A stretch of 10,579 bases of DNA from an uncultured Lachnospiraceae bacterium (GTDB lineage Bacteria > Bacillota > Clostridia > Lachnospirales > Lachnospiraceae). A program made the translations under genes and the position numbers. Shown here in pieces: positions 1-6,630 of this stretch (within the stretch, counting starts at the first letter, position 1; every line of letters starts with the position of its first letter). The notes below the pieces were generated by a model that saw nothing but the letters and a program-made list of their open reading frames with translations, had not been told where the DNA came from and did not search any database. The stretch covers positions 1-10,579 of the forward strand of contig CATZYB010000086.1 in NCBI GenBank assembly GCA_958426095.1, given 5' to 3'.

Positions 1-1
1 T

Positions 2-70
2 CAGAAGACAAAGACAAACGCAAGAACTCGTAAAGGTCCTAAGAGAACAGTGGCAAATAAGAAGAAATAA
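2..70 (+). CDS. rpsM: 30S ribosomal protein S13, C-terminal end only
   Basis: Only the last 22 codons are present; the gene begins before the window. The frame starting at base 2 reads QKTKTNARTRKGPKRTVANKK and so on to a TAA at 68-70. This is the basic C-terminal tail of S13, which reaches between the small-subunit head and the P-site tRNA; the T-NARTRKGP segment is highly conserved in bacterial S13. The S11 gene follows 25 bases later, the normal order of the alpha operon (rpsM-rpsK-rpsD-rpoA-rplQ). The identification rests on this motif together with the neighbour order and is secure despite the short fragment. Confidence 0.93.
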   Translation, partial: QKTKTNARTRKGPKRTVANKKK

Positions 71-95
71 GTAACCTAATAGGAGGTTTGGTTCA

Positions 96-491
96 ATGGC
101 TAAAAAAGTTACAAAAAAAGTGACTAAAAGACGTGTTAAAAAGAACGTTGAGCGTGGACAGGCACATATTCAGTCATCTTTTAATAATACAATTGTTACA
201 TTAACAGATTCCGAAGGAAATGCTCTTTCCTGGGCCAGCGCTGGCGGTCTTGGATTCAGAGGCTCCAGAAAGTCCACACCATATGCTGCACAGATGGCAG
301 CTGAGACAGCAGCAAAAGCTGCATCCATTTATGGCTTAAAATCCGTTGAAGTTATGGTAAAAGGTCCTGGTTCAGGACGTGAAGCTGCAATCCGTGCTTT
401 GCAGGCTTGCGGTATCGAAGTAACCAGCATCAGAGACGTAACTCCAGTTCCGCATAACGGATGTCGTCCACCAAAAAGAAGAAGAGTCTAA
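96..491 (+). CDS. rpsK: 30S ribosomal protein S11
   Basis: S11 is a structural protein of the small-subunit platform near the E site and the 3' end of 16S rRNA. The product has 131 residues, close to the usual 129 or so. It shows the conserved core HIQSSFNNTIVTLTD (about 24-38), the glycine-rich AGGLGFRGSRKSTPYAAQ stretch (about 49-66), VKGPGSGRE (about 88-96) and the C-terminal DVTPVPHNGCRPPKRRRV. The Lys/Arg-rich N-terminus is typical. AGGAGG at 81-86 precedes the ATG by nine bases, which supports this start. The gene lies between rpsM and rpsD, 18 bases before rpsD, and is presumably co-transcribed from an upstream promoter outside the window. Nothing is unusual in it. Confidence 0.98.
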   Translation: MAKKVTKKVTKRRVKKNVERGQAHIQSSFNNTIVTLTDSEGNALSWASAGGLGFRGSRKSTPYAAQMAAETAAKAASIYGLKSVEVMVKGPGSGREAAIRALQACGIEVTSIRDVTPVPHNGCRPPKRRRV

Positions 492-509
492 TAGGAGGTT
501 AAGTTAGAT

Positions 510-1103
510 ATGGCTAGAGATATGGTTCCAGTATTGAAGAGATGTAGAAGTCTTGGTCTCGACCCAATTTATCTGGGTGTTGATAAAAAATCTAATAGAC
601 AGTCTATTAGAGGAAATAGAAAAAAGAGCGAGTATGGACAGCAGCTTACTGAAAAACAGAAAGCAAAGTTTATTTATGGTGTTCTTGAAAAACCTTTCAG
701 AAACTATTTTGCAAAAGCAAGCAAGATGAAAGGTACATCCGGTGAAAACCTGATGATTTTACTTGAAAGCAGATTGGATAATGTTATTTTCCGTCTTGGT
801 TTTGCGAGAACTCGTAAAGAAGCCAGACAGATTGTCGGACATAAGCATGTTTTGGTTAATGGAAAACGTGTAAATATCCCGTCTTATCAGGTAAAAGCTG
901 GCGATACAGTGGAAATCCGTGAGAAATCCAAAGGTTCCCAGAGATATAAAGATATTTTAGAAGTTACAGGAGCAAGAATTGTTCCGGAATGGCTTGAAGC
1001 TGATCAGGAAAACCTTTCCGGTACTGTAAAAGCGCTTCCTACCAGAGAACAGATTGATGTTCCGGTAAATGAAATGCTTATCGTCGAATTGTATTCTAAA
1101 TAA
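510..1103 (+). CDS. rpsD: 30S ribosomal protein S4
   Basis: S4 nucleates assembly of the 16S rRNA 5' domain, helps form the mRNA entry site, and in many bacteria also acts as a translational repressor of its operon. The 197-residue product begins MARDMVPVLKRCRSLG. The S4 RNA-binding domain follows at about residues 85-150 (ESRLDNVIFRLGFARTRKEAR, then HVLVNGKRVNIPSY). The tail NEMLIVELYSK is the usual ending. The N-terminal zinc-type S4 has four cysteines; here only Cys12 remains, so this is the zinc-independent form. AGGAGG at 493-498, directly after the rpsK stop codon, sets the ATG start. The order rpsK-rpsD-rpoA is standard in Firmicutes. Confidence 0.98.
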   Translation: MARDMVPVLKRCRSLGLDPIYLGVDKKSNRQSIRGNRKKSEYGQQLTEKQKAKFIYGVLEKPFRNYFAKASKMKGTSGENLMILLESRLDNVIFRLGFARTRKEARQIVGHKHVLVNGKRVNIPSYQVKAGDTVEIREKSKGSQRYKDILEVTGARIVPEWLEADQENLSGTVKALPTREQIDVPVNEMLIVELYSK

Positions 1104-1118
1104 TAGCTTATTAAGCTA
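1104..1118 (+). repeat. Short perfect inverted repeat in the rpsD-rpoA gap
   Basis: TAGCTT-ATT-AAGCTA follows directly on the rpsD stop codon. It gives a 6-bp stem and three-base loop. There is no T-run after it, so it is not an intrinsic terminator. It could protect the rpsD 3' end or tune expression between rpsD and rpoA. The stem is short and AT-rich, so it may be chance. Confidence 0.35.
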
Positions 1119-1167
1119 GAGTGTTACCCTCAAAGAAACCTAACCCATTAAAGGAGGGCTAATAATA

Positions 1168-2127
1168 GTGTTTGATTTTGAAAAACCGAAAATTGAGATT
1201 GCAGAGATTTCTGAAGATAATAAATACGGACGTTTTGTCGTAGAACCTCTGGAAAGAGGTTACGGTATCACGCTCGGTAATTCACTGAGAAGAATTATGC
1301 TTTCATCCCTGCCGGGTTCTGCGGTGAGCCAGGTAAAGATTGACGGTGTAGTTCATGAATTCAGTTCTATTCCGGGTGTGAAAGAAGACGTTACTGAAAT
1401 TATTATGAACATTAAGAGTCTGGCGATCAAGAATACAAGCGCATCATCCGAGCCTAAAACTGCTTATATCGAGTATGAAGGCGAAGGTGTTGTAACGGCA
1501 GCAGATATTCAGGTGGATCCAGATATCGAGATCTTGAATAAAGATCAGGTCATCGCCACCCTGAGCGGCGGTACAGACTGCAAATTGTACATGGAATTAA
1601 CCATTACAAAAGGCCGTGGTTACGTAAGTTCCGATAAAAACAAAAACGAAGATCTGCCAATCGGTATTATTCCGGTGGATTCTATTTACACGCCTGTAGA
1701 AAGAGTCAATATGAACGTGGAGAATACCCGTGTTGGTCAGATTACCGATTTTGATAAACTTACACTTGATGTATTTACAAACGGTACATTGGGACCAGAT
1801 GAGGCTGTAAGTCTGGCAGCAAAAGTTTTAAGCGAACATTTGAATCTTTTCATTGACCTTTCTGAAAATGCCAAAACGGCCGAAGTTATGGTAGAAAAAG
1901 AGGATAATGAAAAAGAAAAAGTTCTTGAAATGAATATTGATGAATTAGAGTTGTCTGTTCGTTCTTATAACTGCTTGAAGAGAGCGGGTATTAATACGGT
2001 TGAAGAGCTGACGAACAGAACGGCGGAGGATATGATGAAGGTTCGTAATCTTGGACGTAAATCTTTGGAAGAAGTTCTTGCCAAATTGAAAGAACTGGGC
2101 CTTCAGTTAAATCCAAGCGATGAATGA
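1168..2127 (+). CDS. rpoA: DNA-directed RNA polymerase subunit alpha
   Basis: Alpha dimerises to nucleate assembly of the core RNA polymerase and contacts UP elements and activators through its C-terminal domain. The product has 319 residues. The N-terminal domain (about 1-235) shows the dimerisation signature YGRFVVEPLERGYGITLGNSLRRIMLSS near residues 20-47. A charged Glu/Lys linker follows at about 243-254. The C-terminal domain is at about 258-315 (LELSVRSYNCLKRAGI, then VRNLGRKSLEEV); the arginine of SVRS is residue 265, equivalent to the DNA-contacting Arg265 of E. coli. The start codon is GTG at 1168, preceded by AAGGAGGG at 1151-1158; no in-frame ATG lies close by. It sits between rpsD and rplQ as in the conserved alpha operon. 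Confidence 0.98.
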   Translation: MFDFEKPKIEIAEISEDNKYGRFVVEPLERGYGITLGNSLRRIMLSSLPGSAVSQVKIDGVVHEFSSIPGVKEDVTEIIMNIKSLAIKNTSASSEPKTAYIEYEGEGVVTAADIQVDPDIEILNKDQVIATLSGGTDCKLYMELTITKGRGYVSSDKNKNEDLPIGIIPVDSIYTPVERVNMNVENTRVGQITDFDKLTLDVFTNGTLGPDEAVSLAAKVLSEHLNLFIDLSENAKTAEVMVEKEDNEKEKVLEMNIDELELSVRSYNCLKRAGINTVEELTNRTAEDMMKVRNLGRKSLEEVLAKLKELGLQLNPSDE

Positions 2128-2163
2128 TCGTGATATTGAAGTAGAGTAGGAGGAGGCTAAAAC

Positions 2164-2688
2164 ATGGCAGGCTATAGAAAACTTGGAAGAACTTCCAATC
2201 AGAGAAAAGCTTTACTTAGAAATCAGGTTACGGCTTTGCTGGACAATGGCAAAATTCGTACAACTGAAGCTAAGGCTAAAGAAATCCGCAGAATTACCGA
2301 AGGTCTGATCGCCCTTGCTGTTAAAGAAAAAGATAATTACGAAACAGTAACTGTACAGGCTAAGGTTGCTCGTAAAGATAAAGACGGCAAGAGAGTTAAA
2401 GAGAATGGAAAGGTTGTTTTTGATACTGTTGAAAAGACGATCAAAAAAGACAGCCCATCCCGTTTACATGCAAGAAGACAGATGTTAAAAGTTCTTTATC
2501 CGGTAACTGCTGTTCCGGAAGAAGCTGCTGGTAAAAAGGCTGCTACAAAAAAAGTAGATTTAACAGATAAGCTGTTTACAGAACTTGCACCAAAATATGC
2601 TGACCGCAATGGTGGTTACACACGTATTGTAAAAATCGGACAGCGTAAAGGTGACGCTGCAATGGAAGTACTTATCGAATTAGTATAA
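2164..2688 (+). CDS. rplQ: 50S ribosomal protein L17, long form with internal insertion
   Basis: L17 is a large-subunit protein near the peptide exit tunnel opening. Its N-terminus GYRKLGRTSNQRKALLRNQ and C-terminus NGGYTRIVKIGQRKGDAAMEVLIELV match the family well. The product is 174 residues, against about 120-127 in B. subtilis and E. coli. Compared with the B. subtilis protein recalled from memory, most of the excess is a Lys/Glu/Val-rich block at about residues 57-97, placed just before the conserved LHARRQ motif (101-106). A smaller addition (AAGKKAATKK, about 121-130) follows. I associate this long form with Lachnospiraceae-type Clostridia. GGAGGAGG at 2149-2156 precedes the ATG. The gene is last in the alpha operon and a terminator follows at once. 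Confidence 0.97.
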   Translation: MAGYRKLGRTSNQRKALLRNQVTALLDNGKIRTTEAKAKEIRRITEGLIALAVKEKDNYETVTVQAKVARKDKDGKRVKENGKVVFDTVEKTIKKDSPSRLHARRQMLKVLYPVTAVPEEAAGKKAATKKVDLTDKLFTELAPKYADRNGGYTRIVKIGQRKGDAAMEVLIELV

Positions 2689-2705
2689 AAGTAGCTGAAT
2701 AAAAA

Positions 2706-2740
2706 TAAAAAACACAGGTGCATTCCACCTGTGTTTTTTA
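2706..2740 (+). terminator. Intrinsic terminator of the alpha operon
   Basis: The arms at 2706-2720 and 2726-2740 are perfectly complementary (core ACACAGGTG / CACCTGTGT) around the five-base loop CATTC, with A-runs on the left and six T on the right. The A/T flanks make it potentially usable on both strands. It begins 17 bases after the rplQ stop and separates the ribosomal/RNA polymerase genes from the ECF transporter genes. Confidence 0.93.
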
Positions 2741-2781
2741 GAATCTGGATGAGTTTTTCATAATTCAGGAAGGAAGCACGT

Positions 2782-3639
2782 ATGGGAATTATTAAAGCTG
2801 CGAAATTGTTTTATGATTATGTGAGCAAAGATGAACACGACGAAATCGCAGAGGTCATTCATGCCGTATCCGGCGTGGACCTGGATGTAGAGGCTGGACA
2901 GTTTATTGCCATCCTTGGTCATAATGGCTCAGGGAAGTCTACTCTGGCCAAACAGATCAACGCGCTGCTTGTTCCCACAGGCGGTACATTGTGGGTTAAG
3001 GAAATGGATACCAGTCAACCGGAAAATGTCTGGAAAGTGCGTCAGACGGCCGGAATGGTCTTTCAGAATCCGGACAATCAGATTATCGCCAGCCTTGTCG
3101 AGGAAGACGTGGGATTTGGACCGGAAAACCTCGGTGTGCCGACGGAGGATATATGGAAACGGGTAAATCAGAGCCTTAAATCTGTAGGTATGCTGGAATA
3201 CAGCCACCATTCTCCGAATCGTCTTTCCGGTGGTCAAAAACAGAGAGTGGCCATTGCGGGAGTTATGGCCATGGAACCGGAGTGCATTGTCCTGGATGAA
3301 CCGACGGCGATGCTGGATCCGAATGGCCGTAAAGAAGTTATTGAGACGGTCCGCCAGTTAAATCAAGAAAAGAAAGTGACAGTTATTCTTATTACTCATT
3401 ACATGGATGAAGTTGTCCATGCGGACAAGGTGTATGTGATGGATGATGGGAAGATCGTACTTTCAGGGACGCCGCGGGAGGTATTTTCCCAGGTGGATTA
3501 TTTGAAACAATTACGTCTGGATGTTCCCCAGGTGACAGAACTGGCCCATGAACTCAGAAAGTCGGGAGTTGATGTACCCGAAGGGATCCTGACGATTGAT
3601 GAACTGGTACAGTCTCTGGAAAAATTGAAAAGCAGGTGA
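2782..3639 (+). CDS. ecfA1: ECF transporter ATP-binding protein EcfA1 (CbiO-type)
   Basis: This is one of two paired ABC ATPases of the shared energy-coupling module (A1-A2-T), which powers uptake of vitamins and other micronutrients by interchangeable membrane substrate-binding (S) components. In the 285-residue product the Walker A is GHNGSGKST (46-54), the Q-loop is FQNPDNQ (94-100), the signature is LSGGQ (148-152), the Walker B is IVLDE (169-173) and the switch histidine is H206 in LITH. FQNPDNQ is typical of the CbiO/EcfA family. The C-terminal extension after about 230 is the usual EcfA dimer region. AGGAAGG at 2767-2773 sets the start. It is first in the ecfA1-ecfA2-ecfT-truA set. I find no convincing own promoter between the terminator and its start. 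Confidence 0.96.
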   Translation: MGIIKAAKLFYDYVSKDEHDEIAEVIHAVSGVDLDVEAGQFIAILGHNGSGKSTLAKQINALLVPTGGTLWVKEMDTSQPENVWKVRQTAGMVFQNPDNQIIASLVEEDVGFGPENLGVPTEDIWKRVNQSLKSVGMLEYSHHSPNRLSGGQKQRVAIAGVMAMEPECIVLDEPTAMLDPNGRKEVIETVRQLNQEKKVTVILITHYMDEVVHADKVYVMDDGKIVLSGTPREVFSQVDYLKQLRLDVPQVTELAHELRKSGVDVPEGILTIDELVQSLEKLKSR

Positions 3640-3644
3640 CGGGT

Positions 3645-4499
3645 ATGGGAATTCGATTAGAGCATGTAAATTATATATACAGTCCGGACAATGCTTTTCG
3701 TAAGCAGGCGCTGCGGGATGTTAATCTGGAGATCAGGGACGGAGAATTTATCGGGCTTATCGGTCATACCGGTTCCGGAAAATCGACCCTTATTCAGCAT
3801 TTAAATGGTTTACTGAAGGCAACAGACGGCAAAATTTATTATAATGAACAGGATATTTATGATGACAAATATCGGATGACAGAGCTTCGCAGCCACGTTG
3901 GCCTTGTATTTCAATATCCGGAGCATCAGCTTTTTGAAATGACGGTTTTGAAGGATGTGTGCTATGGACCCAAAAACCTGGGACTTGATGATGCCGCCGC
4001 TATTGAACGGGCGAAAGAGGCTCTTGCTATGGTTGGTATGCGGGAGAAGGATTATGAAAAATCACCATTTGAACTTTCCGGCGGCCAAAAACGGCGGGTA
4101 GCCATTGCCGGCGTATTGGCGATGCATCCGGAGATCCTTATTCTGGATGAACCGACGGCGGGACTTGACCCGAAAGGACGTAATGATATTCTGGATCAGA
4201 TTTCCTGCCTGCATAAACAGACAGGGATAACGGTTATTTTAGTATCTCACAGTATGGAGGATGTGGCAAAATACGTAGATCGGATTATTGTCATGAATCG
4301 GGGCGAAGTGTTTATGGACGGTACGCCAAAGGAGATTTTCAGGTCATCGGATGCTCTGGAAAGCGTCGGCCTTGCGGCTCCGCAGGTGACTTATCTGATG
4401 CGGCGGCTTCAAAAATTTTTCCCTGAGCTGCCAGAAGATGTTACAACGGTGGAAGAAGCGAAGCTGGCTTTGCTGCATTGCCTGGAGGCGGATAAATGA
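3645..4499 (+). CDS. ecfA2: ECF transporter ATP-binding protein EcfA2 (CbiO-type)
   Basis: This is the second ATPase of the ECF module and forms a heterodimer with EcfA1 under EcfT. Numbered from the ATG at 3645 (284 residues), the Walker A is GHTGSGKST (40-48), the Q-loop is FQYPEHQLFE (89-98), the signature is LSGGQ (144-148), the Walker B is LILDE (165-169) and the switch histidine is H202 in LVSH. GHTGSGKST and FQYPEHQLF are the EcfA2-type variants. An in-frame GTG at 3636 overlaps the ecfA1 stop and would add MTG; I prefer the ATG because AGGTGA at 3634-3639 is well spaced for it and family members begin close to this point. Its stop overlaps the ecfT start as ATGA, which implies coupled translation. 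Confidence 0.95.
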   Translation: MGIRLEHVNYIYSPDNAFRKQALRDVNLEIRDGEFIGLIGHTGSGKSTLIQHLNGLLKATDGKIYYNEQDIYDDKYRMTELRSHVGLVFQYPEHQLFEMTVLKDVCYGPKNLGLDDAAAIERAKEALAMVGMREKDYEKSPFELSGGQKRRVAIAGVLAMHPEILILDEPTAGLDPKGRNDILDQISCLHKQTGITVILVSHSMEDVAKYVDRIIVMNRGEVFMDGTPKEIFRSSDALESVGLAAPQVTYLMRRLQKFFPELPEDVTTVEEAKLALLHCLEADK

Positions 4500-5296
4500 T
4501 TAGAGATATTACGATTGGACAATATTATCCGGCCAATTCTTTAATTCACAGGCTGGACCCGAGAGTGAAATTATTGGGAACGATAGTTTTTGTTGTTACC
4601 GTATTTTTTGTGAATGACCTTGTGGGATTAATTCTGGCAACGGCCGCTTTGGCTGCAGTCATCGGCCTCTCAAAAGTCCCTCTGAAGTATATGTTAAAAG
4701 GCTTGAAGGCCATTTTCATATTAATGCTTTTTACGGTACTCTTAAATATTTTTCTAACTCCCGGAACAGAACTCGTCCGTTTTGGAATTTTTAAAGTAAC
4801 AAAAGAAGGTCTTGTACTTGCGGGCAAGACAGCGATCCGTTTAATTTATTTAATTGTAGGTTCCACGATCATGACTTTGACAACCACGCCGAATCATTTA
4901 ACCGACGGGTTGGAGAAGGCGTTGGGACCTCTCAAAAAAATTCATTTTCCGGTGCATGAACTGGCGATGACCATGTCCATTGCACTTCGGTTCATACCGA
5001 TTTTGATGGAGGAGACAGATAAGATCATGAAGGCGCAGCAGGCCCGATGCGCCGATTTTGAGAGCGGTAACCTGATTCAGAGAATAAAAAGTCTCATACC
5101 GATTCTTGTGCCATTATTTATTTCAGCCATCCGTCGGGCCAATGACCTGGCTATGGCAATGGAAGCCCGCTGTTATCATGGCGGTGTAGGACGTACAAAA
5201 ATGAAACCGCTTGTTTATGCACGGCGGGATTATCTGGCTTACATGGCTATTTTGATTTATATATTTATCTGGATCGGGGTGAAACTATGGCTCTAA
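4496..5296 (+). CDS. ecfT: ECF transporter transmembrane protein EcfT
   Basis: EcfT is the membrane scaffold that links the two EcfA ATPases to exchangeable S components. The 266-residue product opens with the family motif SLIHRLDPRVKLL (15-27). It has hydrophobic segments at about 25-57, 66-86, 103-127 and 245-265. Two amphipathic coupling helices near residues 170-190 and 215-230 carry the family's Ala-Arg-Gly motifs, but here both read Ala-Arg-Cys: QQARCADF (Cys185, codon TGC at 5048-5050) and AMEARCYHGG (Cys226, codon TGT at 5171-5173). The start codon overlaps the ecfA2 stop (ATGA), and the end overlaps truA by 10 bases, so translation is probably coupled throughout. The length is normal for the family. 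Confidence 0.95.
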   Translation: MIRDITIGQYYPANSLIHRLDPRVKLLGTIVFVVTVFFVNDLVGLILATAALAAVIGLSKVPLKYMLKGLKAIFILMLFTVLLNIFLTPGTELVRFGIFKVTKEGLVLAGKTAIRLIYLIVGSTIMTLTTTPNHLTDGLEKALGPLKKIHFPVHELAMTMSIALRFIPILMEETDKIMKAQQARCADFESGNLIQRIKSLIPILVPLFISAIRRANDLAMAMEARCYHGGVGRTKMKPLVYARRDYLAYMAILIYIFIWIGVKLWL

Positions 5297-6033
5297 GACG
5301 GATTAAGCTTGTAGTGGCCTATGACGGTACCAATTACTGTGGATGGCAGGTTCAGCCAAACGGTGTATCTATTCAGGCTGTGCTGCAAAAGCATATCGAG
5401 GCGCTGACCGGAGAAATGATTATGCTTACCGGCGCCAGCCGGACCGATTCAGGAGTTCATGCGCTGGGACAGGTGGCGGTCTTCGATACGGAAAAAACCT
5501 GGCCGGCGGAACGTTTTGTTCCTGCCCTGAACCAGCGGCTTCCCAGGGACATTGTCATTCAGTCAGCAAAAGAAGTTCCGGCAGATTTTCACCCAAGATA
5601 TCAGAATACATTAAAAACCTATGAATATCGTATTTTGAATCGCCGGGTGCCATTGCCGAATGAACGGCTGAACAGTTATTTTGTACCTCAGGCCTTAGAC
5701 CTGGAAGCGATGGAGAAAGCTGCGGCAGAAATCATCGGAACCCATGATTTCCATAACTTTTGTTCAGTAAAAACAAAGGTGACGAACACAGTGAGGACCA
5801 TTACCGAGCTGACCCTGACCCGAGAGGGGGATATGATATACCTTCGCATTGCCGGCGACGGGTTCCTTTATAACATGGTCCGCATCATTGTCGGCGGGTT
5901 ACTGAAAGTTGGATTTCATAAAAAAACAACCGAAGATATTCGAAGAAGTCTTGAAACCAGTGAACGGTATGTGGTTGGTCCGACGGCGCCGCCCCAGGGC
6001 TTAACCCTTGTAAATATTGAATATTTGGAATAA
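5287..6033 (+). CDS. truA: tRNA pseudouridine(38-40) synthase TruA
   Basis: TruA isomerises uridines at positions 38, 39 and 40 in the anticodon arm of many tRNAs to pseudouridine. The 248-residue protein starts with the typical IKLVVAYDGTNYCGWQ strand. The catalytic motif is ASRTDSGVHALGQ (50-62), with the nucleophile Asp54. Later family blocks are FHPRYQNTLKTYEYRI (101-116), GTHDFHNFCS (151-160) and GDGFLYNMVRIIVGGLL (190-206). GGGGTGA at 5276-5282, inside the end of ecfT, serves as its ribosome binding site. The four-gene order ecfA1-ecfA2-ecfT-truA before rplM is common in Firmicutes. A hairpin terminator begins at its stop codon. Confidence 0.97.
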   Translation: MALRRIKLVVAYDGTNYCGWQVQPNGVSIQAVLQKHIEALTGEMIMLTGASRTDSGVHALGQVAVFDTEKTWPAERFVPALNQRLPRDIVIQSAKEVPADFHPRYQNTLKTYEYRILNRRVPLPNERLNSYFVPQALDLEAMEKAAAEIIGTHDFHNFCSVKTKVTNTVRTITELTLTREGDMIYLRIAGDGFLYNMVRIIVGGLLKVGFHKKTTEDIRRSLETSERYVVGPTAPPQGLTLVNIEYLE

Positions 6034-6056
6034 AAGTGCTTGACAGCACTTTTTAT
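6032..6056 (+). terminator. Intrinsic terminator overlapping the truA stop codon
   Basis: AAAAGTGCT (6032-6040) pairs perfectly with AGCACTTTT (6045-6053) around the tetraloop TGAC and runs into TTTTTAT. The left arm begins inside the TAA stop of truA. The stem has only four G/C pairs, so it is probably a moderate terminator, and some readthrough into rplM is likely. Confidence 0.75.
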
Positions 6057-6068
6057 TTGCCATATAAT
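6040..6068 (+). promoter_or_regulatory. Consensus SigA promoter of the rplM-rpsI operon
   Basis: TTGACA (6040-6045) and TATAAT (6063-6068) match both vegetative consensus hexamers exactly and are separated by the ideal 17 bases. Transcription would start near 6075, about 97 nt before the rplM ATG. The -35 hexamer spans the loop of the truA terminator hairpin, so two signals share the same bases. The position is right for a strongly expressed ribosomal protein operon. Confidence 0.9.
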
Positions 6069-6074
6069 ATTTAA

Positions 6075-6171
6075 TTGTGACGATATGTCTAAAAATGCGA
6101 AATCCATAGCCCCGGTAAGTAGCATTTATTAAAGAATACATTGTTTTTAGTACATTAAGGAGGTCCGAACC
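6075..6171 (+). promoter_or_regulatory. rplM 5' leader, candidate ribosomal protein leader RNA
   Basis: The predicted transcript has about 97 untranslated bases before rplM. AAATGC (6093-6098) can pair with GCATTT (6122-6127) around 23 bases that include CCATAGCCCCGG. L13 is known to have an autoregulatory leader in Bacillus and relatives (Rfam L13_leader). I cannot tell by eye whether this sequence fits that model. The strong ribosome binding site AAGGAGGT is at 6157-6164. Confidence 0.4.
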
Positions 6172-6606
6172 ATGAAAAGTTACATGGCTAGTGCGGCAAC
6201 AATCGAAAGAAAATGGTATGTAGTTGATGCAGCAGACCAGACATTAGGTCGTTTAGCTTCCCAGGTTGCCAGTGTTTTAAGAGGAAAAAATAAACCAACA
6301 TATACACCGAGCATGGATACAGGTGATTATGTAATTGTTGTAAATGCTGATAAAATCAAAGTTACAGGTAAAAAATTAGACCAGAAGATCTACTACAGAC
6401 ATTCCGATTATGTAGGTGGTATGAAAGAAACAACTTTAAAAGAATTATTGGCAAAGAAACCAGAAGATGTTATTACATTCGCAGTAAAAGGCATGCTTCC
6501 AAAGGGACCGCTCGGAAGACAGATGATCAAAAAACTTCATGTGTATGCAGGTCCGGAACATAACCATGCTGCTCAGAAACCAGAAGTATTGGAAATTAAA
6601 TACTAA
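6172..6606 (+). CDS. rplM: 50S ribosomal protein L13
   Basis: L13 is an early-assembly protein of the large subunit that binds 23S rRNA. The 144-residue product has the expected WYVVDAADQTLGRLASQVA (about 15-33), LRGKNKPTYTPSMDTGD (about 36-52), a VTGKKLDQKIYYRHS segment, then AVKGMLPKGPLGRQMIKKLHVYAG (about 104-127). The normal length is 142-145. The ATG at 6172 is chosen over a second in-frame ATG at 6184 because AAGGAGGT at 6157-6164 is correctly spaced only for the first. rpsI follows after 24 bases, the near-universal rplM-rpsI pairing. Codons are AT-rich and typical of strongly expressed genes here. Confidence 0.98.
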   Translation: MKSYMASAATIERKWYVVDAADQTLGRLASQVASVLRGKNKPTYTPSMDTGDYVIVVNADKIKVTGKKLDQKIYYRHSDYVGGMKETTLKELLAKKPEDVITFAVKGMLPKGPLGRQMIKKLHVYAGPEHNHAAQKPEVLEIKY

Positions 6607-6630
6607 TAATATCGGAAGGAGAGAAGAACA

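Noticed and set aside
2736..2764. CATAAT at 2759-2764 as the -10 of an ecfA1 promoter
   Set aside because: The matching -35 position is only the T-run of the terminator and not a recognisable hexamer.
2906..3237. Open frames on both strands inside ecfA1 (86 and 102 codons)
   Set aside because: They lie wholly within the well-supported ecfA1 gene, have no ribosome binding site or family motif, and are frame shadows.
3636..3644. GTG start for ecfA2 overlapping the ecfA1 stop
   Set aside because: It would add only three residues and lacks a spaced ribosome binding site of its own; AGGTGA at 3634-3639 fits the ATG at 3645 better. It is not excluded.
6184..6186. Second in-frame ATG as the rplM start
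   Set aside because: The ribosome binding site at 6157-6164 is correctly spaced for the ATG at 6172 and too far from this one.
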